Origin: Gammaproteobacteria bacterium
GTDB taxonomy: Bacteria > Pseudomonadota > Gammaproteobacteria > UBA9214
NCBI GenBank assembly: GCA_029881775.1
Contig: JAOULY010000043.1
Span: forward strand, 1-10,276
Direction: 5' to 3'
DNA length: 10,276 bases
Below, piece by piece: positions 1 through 6,804 of the stretch. Within the stretch, counting starts at the first letter, position 1; every line of letters begins with the position of its first letter. Both the position numbers and the translations under genes were made by a program. The notes beneath the pieces are model-generated. The model ran no database searches and had not been told where the DNA came from. It saw nothing but the letters and a program-made list of their open reading frames with translations.

Positions 1-352
1 AGTTGTTGTACTCGACATTCCTGGGGGGCAGCAGGGCCGAGTTCGATGAGCACCGCCTGGCTCTTCTCGAAAGAGGTGCGCTCATTTTCACGGGTTATAC
101 TGGCTCGAAGAATTTTCCCGTTACGTCTGCGGCATACCAGCGTCGCGTACGCGGATCAGTCGGTGGCTTTATCACAAAGCTCTCCGCGGACCATACGCAG
201 TGGGACTTCTCGACAGTACTGGGAGGATCAGGAGGAGAACTCTACCTGCTGCCGACCCCGGACCCCAAAGGCAACATTATGATCATCGGATCGACCAGTT
301 CACGCGACTTTACTGTCACGTCCAGCGCAGTCCAGGGTATCTATGGGGGTGG

Positions 353-359
353 AAAAAAG
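353..359 (+). other. A AAA AAG heptamer at the first frame change
   Basis: The zero frame reads GGA AAA AAG ACG across this site and stops at 378-380. Slipping back one base gives AAG then GAC GCC GTA, which restores the conserved repeat sequence. A AAA AAG in this phase is the slippery site used by Escherichia coli dnaX. Loss of one A from a run of seven in an ancestral gene would produce the same arrangement, so the site alone does not prove programmed slippage. Confidence 0.45.
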
Positions 360-543
360 ACGCCGTATTTGCGGTTCTGAGTGCTGACGGCACACGCCTG
401 CTCTACGCAACCTACCCGGGAGGCTCAGGGGACGATCTCGTCAGGGGGTTGGCGCTTGGAGCAGACGGGGAGGTCTATCTCGTCGGCAAGACCGACTCGG
501 TTAATTTTCCGGTCACACCTGGCGCTGCCCAGGCAAACCTGGC

Positions 544-550
544 GGGAAAT
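544..550 (+). other. G GGA AAT heptamer at the second frame change
   Basis: The frame used after the first shift reads GCG GGA AAT ACG here and stops at 566-568. One base back reads TAC GTC GCG TTC TTT GTG AGG CTT GAT (YVAFFVRLD), the expected end of an SBBP repeat. The seven bases match X XXY YYZ in the correct phase. Loss of one G from a GGGG run would look identical. Confidence 0.35.
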
Positions 551-716
551 ACGTCGCGTTCTTTGTGAGGCTTGATCCGATTCCAGCGGGAGGCGCGCCT
601 GGGCCAGGTGTATCTGGTGAGCCGCTCAGAGAATAAGGCGGGAATGCCACTCGGGGGCGACAATACCCCTGGACAGGGAACACAGTCCAATACCTGGCAA
701 TAATAGGTAAAAAACA

Positions 717-1934
717 ATGAAACGCAGGCAAAATGGCGAGGCTGTAAGAATCGAGTTTTTCATCGATTCCGTGTTAATTAACCATGTTCCCAACGGTAAT
801 TACGGTGGCAGGTGGCGACAGGGTGCTGGCAGCCGAATATCCGTTTGCGGTTTGCCGGCCTGCACCTTGAAAGGCGTGATGCTGGCAGTGCTTTTGTTGT
901 TCGTGATCAGTGTGAATCAGCTCGTTATTGCACAAGAGATATCGCAAACGACGGCCGTCGCCGATGTGTTGGCGGGCAAGTTTCGCTGGATGGCAAGTGC
1001 CCCGTTACTGGCTGTTAACCCGAAGCAGCTACCGGCATCTCCCGACAACCCCTGGATTGCCGTGAAAGATCCGAGCATCGTGTGGCACAACGGAAAATGG
1101 CACCTGTTTTGCTCTCTGCGGAAACAAAAAGGCGGACAAGGCCGAATTCGAATCGGGTATCTGTCGTTCAGTGACTGGAAAGAGGCCCCGCTGGCCAAGT
1201 GGCATGTTCTCGAACTTGCCGACGATTATCATGGGGCTCCGCAGATTTTCTATTTCGAGCCACAACGTAAATGGTACCTGATCTATCAGGCAATAGATAA
1301 AACGCGCTCGCTGCCTTATGGCCCTCACTATTCGACCAACGATGATATCAGCAATCCGTCAGGCTGGACGCTACCCGAACCTTTGTACACCGTAAAGCCC
1401 GGGCAGAACGCAGGGCTCGACTTCTGGGTAATCTGTGATGATACGAAAGCCCACTTGTTTTTTACTACGCTGGACGGCCGTATGCGGCGCGCGGAAACGC
1501 GACTGGCAGATTTCCCGAACCGGGGTTGGACGACGCCTGAAGTCGTCCTGAAGGCCGATATCTTCGAGGCCAGCCACATCTACAAGTTGAAAGGTCTGGA
1601 CAAATACCTGTCCCTGATCGAGGCTGAGAACGGGCCTCGTCGATATTACAAGGCCTTCCTGGCAGACCGGCTTGATGGTCAATGGTTGCCACTGGCCACA
1701 AGCCGGGAACGGCTATTTGCATCACCCGTGAATGTTACTCACCAGGGTGAGCCATGGACGGAATCATACAGTCACGGTGAGCTGATCCGCACAGGCGTGG
1801 ATCAACGACTGGAGGTAGACCCGGCAGACCTGCAATTTTTGTTTCAGGGTGTTAGTGACGAAGACCGGGCAGGCAAGGGCTATGGCGCAATTCCATGGCG
1901 ACTGGGTATTCTGCGCCAGATAAAGGAACAATAA
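717..1934 (+). CDS. Secreted GH62-like alpha-L-arabinofuranosidase
   Basis: Predicted to remove single alpha-L-arabinofuranosyl side chains from arabinoxylan or arabinan, outside the cytoplasm. Recognised from family GH62 landmarks in order: 'WIAVKDPSIVWHNGKWHLF' (113-131), 'APQIFYFEPQRKWYLIYQ' (174-191), 'STNDDISNPSGW' (206-217), 'GLDFWVICDD' (233-242), 'LFFTTLDGRMRRAET' (247-261), 'FEASHIYKLKGL' (283-294), 'RRYYKAFLADRLDG' (308-321), 'SHGELIR' (352-358) and 'DPADLQFLFQG' (368-378). The catalytic domain spans about 85-400, the usual length for a five-bladed propeller. Likely acidic catalytic residues are D118, D235 or D241, and E284, judged from motif position, not alignment. A hydrophobic stretch at 55-72 ending V-I-A/Q suggests secretion, with cleavage after A72. 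The ATG at 717 is chosen because AGG lies 9 bases upstream. It gives an unusually long 50-residue lead before the hydrophobic part, so TTG 867 or ATG 879 are alternatives. It lies 80 bp after the propeller remnant on the same strand. Confidence 0.88.
   Translation: MKRRQNGEAVRIEFFIDSVLINHVPNGNYGGRWRQGAGSRISVCGLPACTLKGVMLAVLLLFVISVNQLVIAQEISQTTAVADVLAGKFRWMASAPLLAVNPKQLPASPDNPWIAVKDPSIVWHNGKWHLFCSLRKQKGGQGRIRIGYLSFSDWKEAPLAKWHVLELADDYHGAPQIFYFEPQRKWYLIYQAIDKTRSLPYGPHYSTNDDISNPSGWTLPEPLYTVKPGQNAGLDFWVICDDTKAHLFFTTLDGRMRRAETRLADFPNRGWTTPEVVLKADIFEASHIYKLKGLDKYLSLIEAENGPRRYYKAFLADRLDGQWLPLATSRERLFASPVNVTHQGEPWTESYSHGELIRTGVDQRLEVDPADLQFLFQGVSDEDRAGKGYGAIPWRLGILRQIKEQ
748..769. repeat. 7-bp inverted repeat near the 5' end of the GH62 gene
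   Basis: GAATCGA (748-754) and TCGATTC (763-769) are perfect complements around an 8-base T-rich loop. If the GH62 protein starts at 867 or 879, this hairpin would lie in its untranslated leader. If it starts at 717, it lies inside the unusual N-terminal extension. The function is unknown and it may be chance. Confidence 0.35.
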
Positions 1935-2224
1935 TAAGCCGGGTGCGCTTGATGTGTAGCAGTTACAGGTGTGTTCAGGTGCTTGTTTCAGAAACGATCA
2001 ATGATTTCCGCAGTCTGTATCATGGGACCGTTCTGGATAGAGACTATTATATAATCATATCCCAATGCGTCCGTAATTATAGCTAATCGAAATGAAAAGC
2101 CTTTTGGGCTATGGCCATCTGTGTCTAAACTGCAAACAGTTTAGGTTATGCTACCAGGTGGCGAGTATCCTGAAACGTTTACAGGTTATACACGGCACCG
2201 CATCTTGATAAATAAGTCGACAAA
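1935..2224. other. Gene-free convergent gap with small inverted repeats
   Basis: This roughly 290-bp stretch separates the ends of the GH62 gene (+) and the GT-C gene (-). It is richer in A/T than its surroundings, and short open frames in it resemble no protein I know. It contains the inverted repeat at 2125-2144. A weaker hairpin lies at 2098-2110 (AGCC/GGCT), which on the minus strand is followed by TTTT. Termination from both sides is the expected role. Confidence 0.5.
2125..2144. terminator. 8-bp perfect inverted repeat between convergent genes
   Basis: CTAAACTG (2125-2132) and CAGTTTAG (2137-2144) flank a 4-base CAAA loop. It lies downstream of both convergent genes. No run of T follows on either strand, so it is not a textbook intrinsic terminator. 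It could instead protect a 3' end or bind a protein. Confidence 0.4.
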
Positions 2225-3916
2225 TTATTCATCCGGCTGCCTCTCAGACATGACGATGAATATGGTCCCGTCACCAAGAGTTCCGTGGAATGTCTTTACA
2301 GCAGTGAATTCCTTCTCAAGGGCTGCCCATATAGCAGGGAATGCAGACTTCATATGCAATGGCATTGTATATATGAACCACGTTCGTTGATGAGCGATGC
2401 GGATGTTTTCCAGGTCCTGTAATGTCTCTATGACAGGCCATTCAACGTCGTAAAATTTCTTGTACGTGATGGCGGCAACACCTGCTGTTACTACGATGTC
2501 CCCGGCTTTTGATTGCTGCGTTACGTATTTGTAGGCGCCAGAATAGTCTTGTTTTGGAGCCCAGGCTGACGGAATGGACAGCGCGGAGACCATGATAATC
2601 GCGATACATAGTGCCGTGCCTGCTAGCGTCGGACTATTGAAACGGAGATGTAACAGTCGTGCCCCGGTCTCGCCGGTAACAAGTGTCCCGCGTATAATGA
2701 TCATGACGCCGAAACCCATCAGGAAAAAGAATGTTCGCGGGAACATCGGATGGCCGAGTGCGAGGATGACGCAGATCGTGATCAGTGCCGGTACGACCAG
2801 TAATTGCGCAACCAGGGATGCATCGCGGAAGAAACGGTACAGTCCGACAAGAAAGATCAAGGCAGCAATGGCAGCAACAAGCGACCCGGTGAATCCGATC
2901 TGCATGTTCCTGATGACCTCAAGGACCGTCCAGACCGGGTTGGTCCATTCCTCAATGGTCGTTTCGACGCCTTGCATGAAAATGCCGCCCAGCAATTGTG
3001 GCAGGACAAGGGCATACAGGGTCATCGTGAGCAATCCGGCCATGAAGAACCCTGCCAGGAATTCGCCCATGACATCCTGCCAGTGAACAGTGCTGTGCCT
3101 GAAGCGGTACCACAGAAATATCAGGAATTGCCCGATCACCATGAATAGCATGGTCATATGGACATACACGCCGAGCGCGGCCATAACTGCAAACAAGAGC
3201 CACAAGGACAGGCGGCTCTCGCGCAGTGCCCGTACCAGAAACCAGCTTGACAGCAGACTGAAGAATAGCAGTGTCGTATAGCCGCGCGCATTCTGGCTGA
3301 ACCATACATGGTGATACGAAAGGGCAAGCAGGGCGGCAGACAATACTGCTTCACGGCGTGTCACAAATTCGCGGGCAAAAACATACAGCGCAAAAATGCT
3401 GCCGATGCCGAACAGGACGGCCGGCAGGCGCAGCGACCAGGCACCTTCTCCAAAAATCAGGAATGAGGCGTGCGTGAACAGTGAATACAGGATATGGTGG
3501 TTCTGCGAGTCATAGGTCGATACCAGCACACCGAAAGGCTGGTTCGCATAGTTCACGTAAGTCATTATCTCGTCGATCCACAGACCGGCGTCCAGTCGAT
3601 AGAAACGGATGACTGTCGCGATTGCCAGCACAAGCAGAAGCGGAACTGAAAGTACGTCTCCGTGGCGGGTGGCGGCAGCTATTGCCGGGTTGCTGTTTTG
3701 CTGACGGCCTGACAGGAAAGCGATGACCGTCGTTGCTATGCCAAGCAATACAAGGCAAATCCTTAATAACATGACACCGAGTTGCAACTGGTCGCGCAGG
3801 TCGGTCTCCAGTTGCATTACGGGCGTGCCGCGCAGGAATTCGATAGTGGCATCCGCTGGCAGCAGGATTCCCGCCAGCACCAGCAGGGTGCCGGCTATAT
3901 AGCCTGGTCTGTTCAT
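2225..3916 (-). CDS. GT-C membrane glycosyltransferase, GT39/PMT_2-like
   Basis: Predicted multipass inner-membrane enzyme that transfers a sugar from a polyprenyl-phosphate donor to a protein, lipid or glycan on the periplasmic side. Numbering from ATG 3916 (563 residues): after two N-terminal hydrophobic stretches comes 'FYRLDAGLWIDEIMTY' at about 105-120. The Asp-Glu pair at 115-116 is typical of the first periplasmic loop of GT-C enzymes such as PMT and ArnT. 'YDSQNHHILYSLF' follows at 135-147, then 'SLRLPAVLFG' and 'SQNARGYT' (207-214), all frequent in this superfamily. About ten membrane segments follow. The last 110 residues, from about 453, look soluble and probably periplasmic. The frame extends to TTG 3937 and also has ATG 3925; no start has a clear ribosome-binding site. 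Divergent from the neighbouring membrane gene at 4227. The specific donor and acceptor cannot be read from the sequence. Confidence 0.82.
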   Translation of the reverse strand: MNRPGYIAGTLLVLAGILLPADATIEFLRGTPVMQLETDLRDQLQLGVMLLRICLVLLGIATTVIAFLSGRQQNSNPAIAAATRHGDVLSVPLLLVLAIATVIRFYRLDAGLWIDEIMTYVNYANQPFGVLVSTYDSQNHHILYSLFTHASFLIFGEGAWSLRLPAVLFGIGSIFALYVFAREFVTRREAVLSAALLALSYHHVWFSQNARGYTTLLFFSLLSSWFLVRALRESRLSLWLLFAVMAALGVYVHMTMLFMVIGQFLIFLWYRFRHSTVHWQDVMGEFLAGFFMAGLLTMTLYALVLPQLLGGIFMQGVETTIEEWTNPVWTVLEVIRNMQIGFTGSLVAAIAALIFLVGLYRFFRDASLVAQLLVVPALITICVILALGHPMFPRTFFFLMGFGVMIIIRGTLVTGETGARLLHLRFNSPTLAGTALCIAIIMVSALSIPSAWAPKQDYSGAYKYVTQQSKAGDIVVTAGVAAITYKKFYDVEWPVIETLQDLENIRIAHQRTWFIYTMPLHMKSAFPAIWAALEKEFTAVKTFHGTLGDGTIFIVMSERQPDE

Positions 3917-4211
3917 TGCCAACATACTTGCGTGCAAGTTTTCGTCAAAACGGTTGCGTGTGCCTTTGAGTGATTCATTTTATCGTCCTGTTATCGTTCT
4001 CGTGCCGCATGTCTGTAATGACGGTGCAGTGTGTTACAACCGAATCTTGTTCCTTGCCTGCAGTTTATGCAGTCTGCGTCGTTACAGAAGGAATATCGGC
4101 CTCCTGCCTTGGCCTCTGAGTGGTCTGCATGAATTGTAACTCCCAGAGGTTGATAACATCCATGGCGGGCACTATTCTCTTGCTTCAGTCCGGGCAGGTT
4201 ACCGACAATAA
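3917..4211. promoter_or_regulatory. Divergent intergenic region between two membrane genes
   Basis: About 295 bp separate the two divergent membrane-protein genes, so promoters for both should lie here. I see no convincing -35/-10 pair. It has a small inverted repeat, CTGCA/TGCAG (4058-4072). A widely spaced pair, GTTACAA (4033-4039) and TTGTAAC (4134-4140), could be chance or half-sites. The call as a regulatory region rests on gene orientation only. Confidence 0.4.
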
Positions 4212-4213
4212 AT

Positions 4214-4217
4214 GGAG
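4214..4217 (+). promoter_or_regulatory. Shine-Dalgarno GGAG favouring GTG 4227
   Basis: GGAG lies 9 bases before an in-frame GTG at 4227. The upstream ATG at 4212 has only AGG 13 bases before it. The GGAG sits inside the first codons of the longer frame, so it would be wasted if translation began at ATG 4212. This supports the GTG start. Confidence 0.5.
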
Positions 4218-4226
4218 AACTCGAGC

Positions 4227-5768
4227 GTGCAAACCGCTATTCAGGAACCTTCATCCTGGAAATATCCGACCAGGGGCATAGCCATTCGGCTGTTTCTTAC
4301 CTGCTGGCTGGTGTATTCCGCCCACTTTACGACCAATATCGTTCGCGAAGTCTATCTTACGCTGTCGATCGGCGATCATGCCTCGTTCCAGGTGAACGAA
4401 TACGCCAACATGCATCCGGATATTTTCGAGAAGGAGGGCTATGGCTGGCATATCGGCAGCAATCCGGGCGTATCCATGCTGGCGGCTGTTCCCTATGCAG
4501 TGCTGCGCCCGCTAACCGACCGGATCGTCGATAGGGTACGGCAATCGCGGGAGGCGGACCCGTCTTCTGAACCGCCTGAGTATGATTCCCCCTGGCCGAT
4601 GGCGCGCCAGTTCTTCAGGGAGTCCTGGGAGCGCGGCTTCGATATCAAGTTCGGACTGGCATCCGTGGTTACCCAGTGGTTTTGCATGGCGCCCAGCTCG
4701 GCATTGGCCGTGGTGCTGATGTTTTACCTCATGCGCAACCTGTTTCGTTCGGACAGGACGGCACTGTGGCTGTCGTTGCTGTATGCTTTTGCGACGCCGG
4801 TTTTTTTCCGAACCGGTTTTCTCAATCATAACCTGATGCTGGGACATATCGCGTTCGCGGGTTTCCTGGCGATATGGAACCCGTGGAACCTGGAATGCCT
4901 GTCGCGCAAGACGGCTTACCTGCTTGCGGGTATCGCGGGAGGTACGGCAGTGTTGTTCGATTACAGTGGCAGCATCCTGTTGCTGGCACTGTTTTTCTAT
5001 GGCCTGGCAAAGGAGTACATGCGCGCGGATGCCGGCAGCATGATTCGCCACGGCTTCTGGTATTTCCTGGGGACACTGCCGCCTGTATTACTGCTGTGGT
5101 TCTACCAGTGGCAGAGTTTCGGCAACCCGTTTTACCCGGGGCAACACTGGATGCCGCCGGTTGAGTGGATAGGCGATGGTTACCAGGGTTTCACGCTGCC
5201 GCAGCTGGAGCTGTTCACGATGCTGGGTTTTGATTACCGCTTCGGTCTTTTTGTGGTGTGCCCTTTAATGCTGCTTGCACTTGTACTGCCGTTTTTCAGA
5301 AACAGGACCCCGGATGTTCTGCCGCGATTCGAGTTGTATACCTTGCTTCTGACATTTATCGGTCTCTGGCTGTTTTTCAGTGGCGTTAGTTATACACGGT
5401 TGCAGTTTAATACCGGTATCCGCTACCTGGCGCCGATCTTTCCATTCCTGTTTGTGCCGGCCGCTGCCATGCTGGTGAAGCTGCCTTCGCGTATCATATA
5501 TTTCATTGTTCTGTTCAGCGTGGTTATTGCCTGGCCACTTGCCATGTACCGTGATGTTGAACGTGGCCTGGGTATACTTGATCCGGTTATCAGTGTGTTT
5601 ACAAGTGGTTTCCAACTTCCCGTCCTGACCCTGATGTCACGTATGAGCGGCCCGTGGAGTGAACACTTTACTAATGGTTATTCGTCCATACCGGTGTTGT
5701 TATTACTCGGATTTATAATCGTCGGTATCTGGTATCCATTCAGCGGCAGCAAGGGCGCGAAGGCCTGA
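4227..5768 (+). CDS. Multipass membrane protein, possible GT-C glycosyltransferase, family unassigned
   Basis: I cannot name its family. The 513-residue protein (518 from ATG 4212) has about ten to eleven hydrophobic segments. The first is at 20-40 and others lie roughly between 153 and 504. A polar loop after the first segment contains 'DHASFQVNEYANMHPDIF' (50-67) and 'GWHIGSNPG' (73-81). A second charged stretch rich in Glu, Ser and Pro covers about 108-140. The architecture fits GT-C sugar transferases acting on the periplasmic face: an acidic first loop, many membrane segments and a late 'RYLAPIFPFLFVP' motif (399-411). The diagnostic acidic pair seen in the neighbouring GT39-like protein is not obvious. 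D50 and E58 are candidates only. It is divergent from that GT-C gene and convergent with the methyltransferase, with 3 bp between the two stop codons. A polytopic transporter or structural membrane protein remains possible. Confidence 0.75.
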   Translation: MQTAIQEPSSWKYPTRGIAIRLFLTCWLVYSAHFTTNIVREVYLTLSIGDHASFQVNEYANMHPDIFEKEGYGWHIGSNPGVSMLAAVPYAVLRPLTDRIVDRVRQSREADPSSEPPEYDSPWPMARQFFRESWERGFDIKFGLASVVTQWFCMAPSSALAVVLMFYLMRNLFRSDRTALWLSLLYAFATPVFFRTGFLNHNLMLGHIAFAGFLAIWNPWNLECLSRKTAYLLAGIAGGTAVLFDYSGSILLLALFFYGLAKEYMRADAGSMIRHGFWYFLGTLPPVLLLWFYQWQSFGNPFYPGQHWMPPVEWIGDGYQGFTLPQLELFTMLGFDYRFGLFVVCPLMLLALVLPFFRNRTPDVLPRFELYTLLLTFIGLWLFFSGVSYTRLQFNTGIRYLAPIFPFLFVPAAAMLVKLPSRIIYFIVLFSVVIAWPLAMYRDVERGLGILDPVISVFTSGFQLPVLTLMSRMSGPWSEHFTNGYSSIPVLLLLGFIIVGIWYPFSGSKGAKA

Positions 5769-5771
5769 GGG

Positions 5772-6794
5772 CTATCTATTCCCGTTGCGCTTGCTGACCG
5801 CATACAACAGCGGGCCAATCAGGTACAGCAGGTGGCGACTGAGTGGCAATGACTTGAGCAGATGGTAGGCCGACACAGCAAGCTGCAGCAGGCGTGGGTA
5901 GTGCGCGCGCTGGCGGTCGGGCACGTCCGGTAAAAAAACACATGTGTCTGAAAAACCGGTTTGCGTCAGTTTCCTGCGTAATGAGAACAGCGAAAGCAGC
6001 TGCCGTTTGGGGGGTATACCACCCTGGTGTTTAACCAGTGCCGCGGTCAAGGCGGCGGGGTACAGGCTGCCTGCCGGGTATCCGGTATGCGGATCCGGGC
6101 CGATACTGAAGCGGTTGGGCGTGGCCAGGTACAAGGATGCGCGCGGCACCATGACCCTGTGACATTGAGCCAGCACGGTGTCCTGGTCACGCACGTGTTC
6201 AATAACTGAATCGAGCACAACAAGTTCGAATCCGGCATCGGGAAATGGCAGTGCCTCGGCACAGGCGCAGATCAGCGGGATATCCAGGCCAGCAGCCTCT
6301 AGGCGCTTGCGGCCAACGACCAGCCAGCGAAAGGCGATATCAACACCTGCTGCCTGGTAGCCCTTTTGCTGCGCGGCCACCAGGAGCGGGCTGGTGCCAC
6401 AACCGATTTCGAGCATGCGTCGCCCGGGTGGGGGTGTGTTCTCAGCTGCCTCCCATGCCGCGAGTGCTGCGCTGGCTCGATCCCCGGCGGCCAGCAACCC
6501 GCGCTTGAACTGCAGCGCCTGTTGTGGCGGTACCACCGAGGTTGATGCGTAGTAATGATCGATCAGTGCGGGTAAGTCACGTGATTGTGCCTCTACAGCA
6601 AGGCCCCGGCCCTTGTCACGGTCCGCATCAAAACCTATATACGGATCGGGAAAGATCCGCAGATCCGGGATATCGCAGATAACCGGATAATCAGCTCCGC
6701 AATCCAGGCAGGTCAGTTGCTCAAGATAAGCACCCTGCCAGTGCAGATCGCCGTGGCAGCGTGGGCAGCAGATTTCAATCCCCTTGAATTCCAT
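5772..6794 (-). CDS. SAM-dependent methyltransferase with N-terminal zinc ribbon
   Basis: Class I Rossmann-fold methyltransferase, 340 residues. The N-terminus carries two Cys pairs, C10-P-R-C13 and C29-L-D-C32, spaced like a Trm112-type zinc ribbon and followed by 'YPVICDIPDLR'. After a helical linker, SAM-binding motif I is 'LEIGCGTSPLL' (128-138). The ribose-binding acid is probably D152 in 'GVDIAFRWL', then 'CAEALPFPDAGFE' (178-190) and 'LDSVIEHV' (194-201). These match Methyltransf_11-type enzymes. The C-terminal 30 residues are hydrophobic with basic residues and could touch the membrane. The ATG at 6794 lies 10 bp after the flippase stop codon, with no clear ribosome-binding site, suggesting translational coupling. 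Such fusions often lie in surface-glycan clusters, so the substrate is probably a sugar, lipid carrier or glycan end; this is inferred from context. Confidence 0.88.
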   Translation of the reverse strand: MEFKGIEICCPRCHGDLHWQGAYLEQLTCLDCGADYPVICDIPDLRIFPDPYIGFDADRDKGRGLAVEAQSRDLPALIDHYYASTSVVPPQQALQFKRGLLAAGDRASAALAAWEAAENTPPPGRRMLEIGCGTSPLLVAAQQKGYQAAGVDIAFRWLVVGRKRLEAAGLDIPLICACAEALPFPDAGFELVVLDSVIEHVRDQDTVLAQCHRVMVPRASLYLATPNRFSIGPDPHTGYPAGSLYPAALTAALVKHQGGIPPKRQLLSLFSLRRKLTQTGFSDTCVFLPDVPDRQRAHYPRLLQLAVSAYHLLKSLPLSRHLLYLIGPLLYAVSKRNGNR

Positions 6795-6804
6795 CAGTAC
6801 AACA

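Larger units (their letters stand above)
1..636 (+). pseudogene. SBBP-repeat beta-propeller protein, 3' part, broken by two -1 frameshifts
   Basis: Three consecutive repeats of about 55-65 residues are readable, each with a 'LLYSTFLGGS'-like strand, a 'GYTGSKNFPVT'-like turn and an 'FVRLDP'-like end. This is the SBBP pattern, a beta-propeller repeat of secreted or surface bacterial proteins; its ligands are unknown. The first repeat starts at the left edge on a Leu codon, so the gene begins outside the window. Repeat 1 and most of repeat 2 read in the frame of position 3. That frame stops at 378-380, but the repeat continues without a gap (KKDAVFAVLSADG) one frame back after about 353-359. 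A second -1 shift near 544-550 is needed to finish repeat 3 (KYVAFFVRLDPI), and the reading ends at TAA 634-636. The simplest reading is decay by two single-base losses, or sequence errors. Both sites also fit slippery heptamers (see findings). The repeat assignment is firm; the status as a pseudogene is less so. Confidence 0.75.

Noticed and set aside
200..568. An apparent separate 122-codon gene
   Set aside because: Only its second half (from about 359) makes sense, and that part is the continuation of the SBBP repeats after a frame shift. The first half is an out-of-frame reading of repeat 2.
569..703. A further open stretch in the second propeller frame, ending in a Gly/Thr/Gln-rich sequence with a stop at 701
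   Set aside because: It could be a third shifted end of the propeller protein, but no repeat motif supports it. The frame ending at 634-636 continues the repeat cleanly through RLDPI.
2041..2224. A possible small RNA or riboswitch in the AT-rich gap
   Set aside because: Only short inverted repeats are present. I see no promoter, conserved core or larger fold that would support an RNA gene.
2574..3086. A 170-codon open frame on the plus strand
   Set aside because: It lies fully inside the GT-C gene on the opposite strand, whose protein has clear motifs. Its own translation has no recognisable features.
4512..5051. A 179-codon open frame on the minus strand, rich in His, Gln and Arg
   Set aside because: It is antisense to the membrane gene at 4227-5768. 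Its composition is what arises opposite a hydrophobic coding region.
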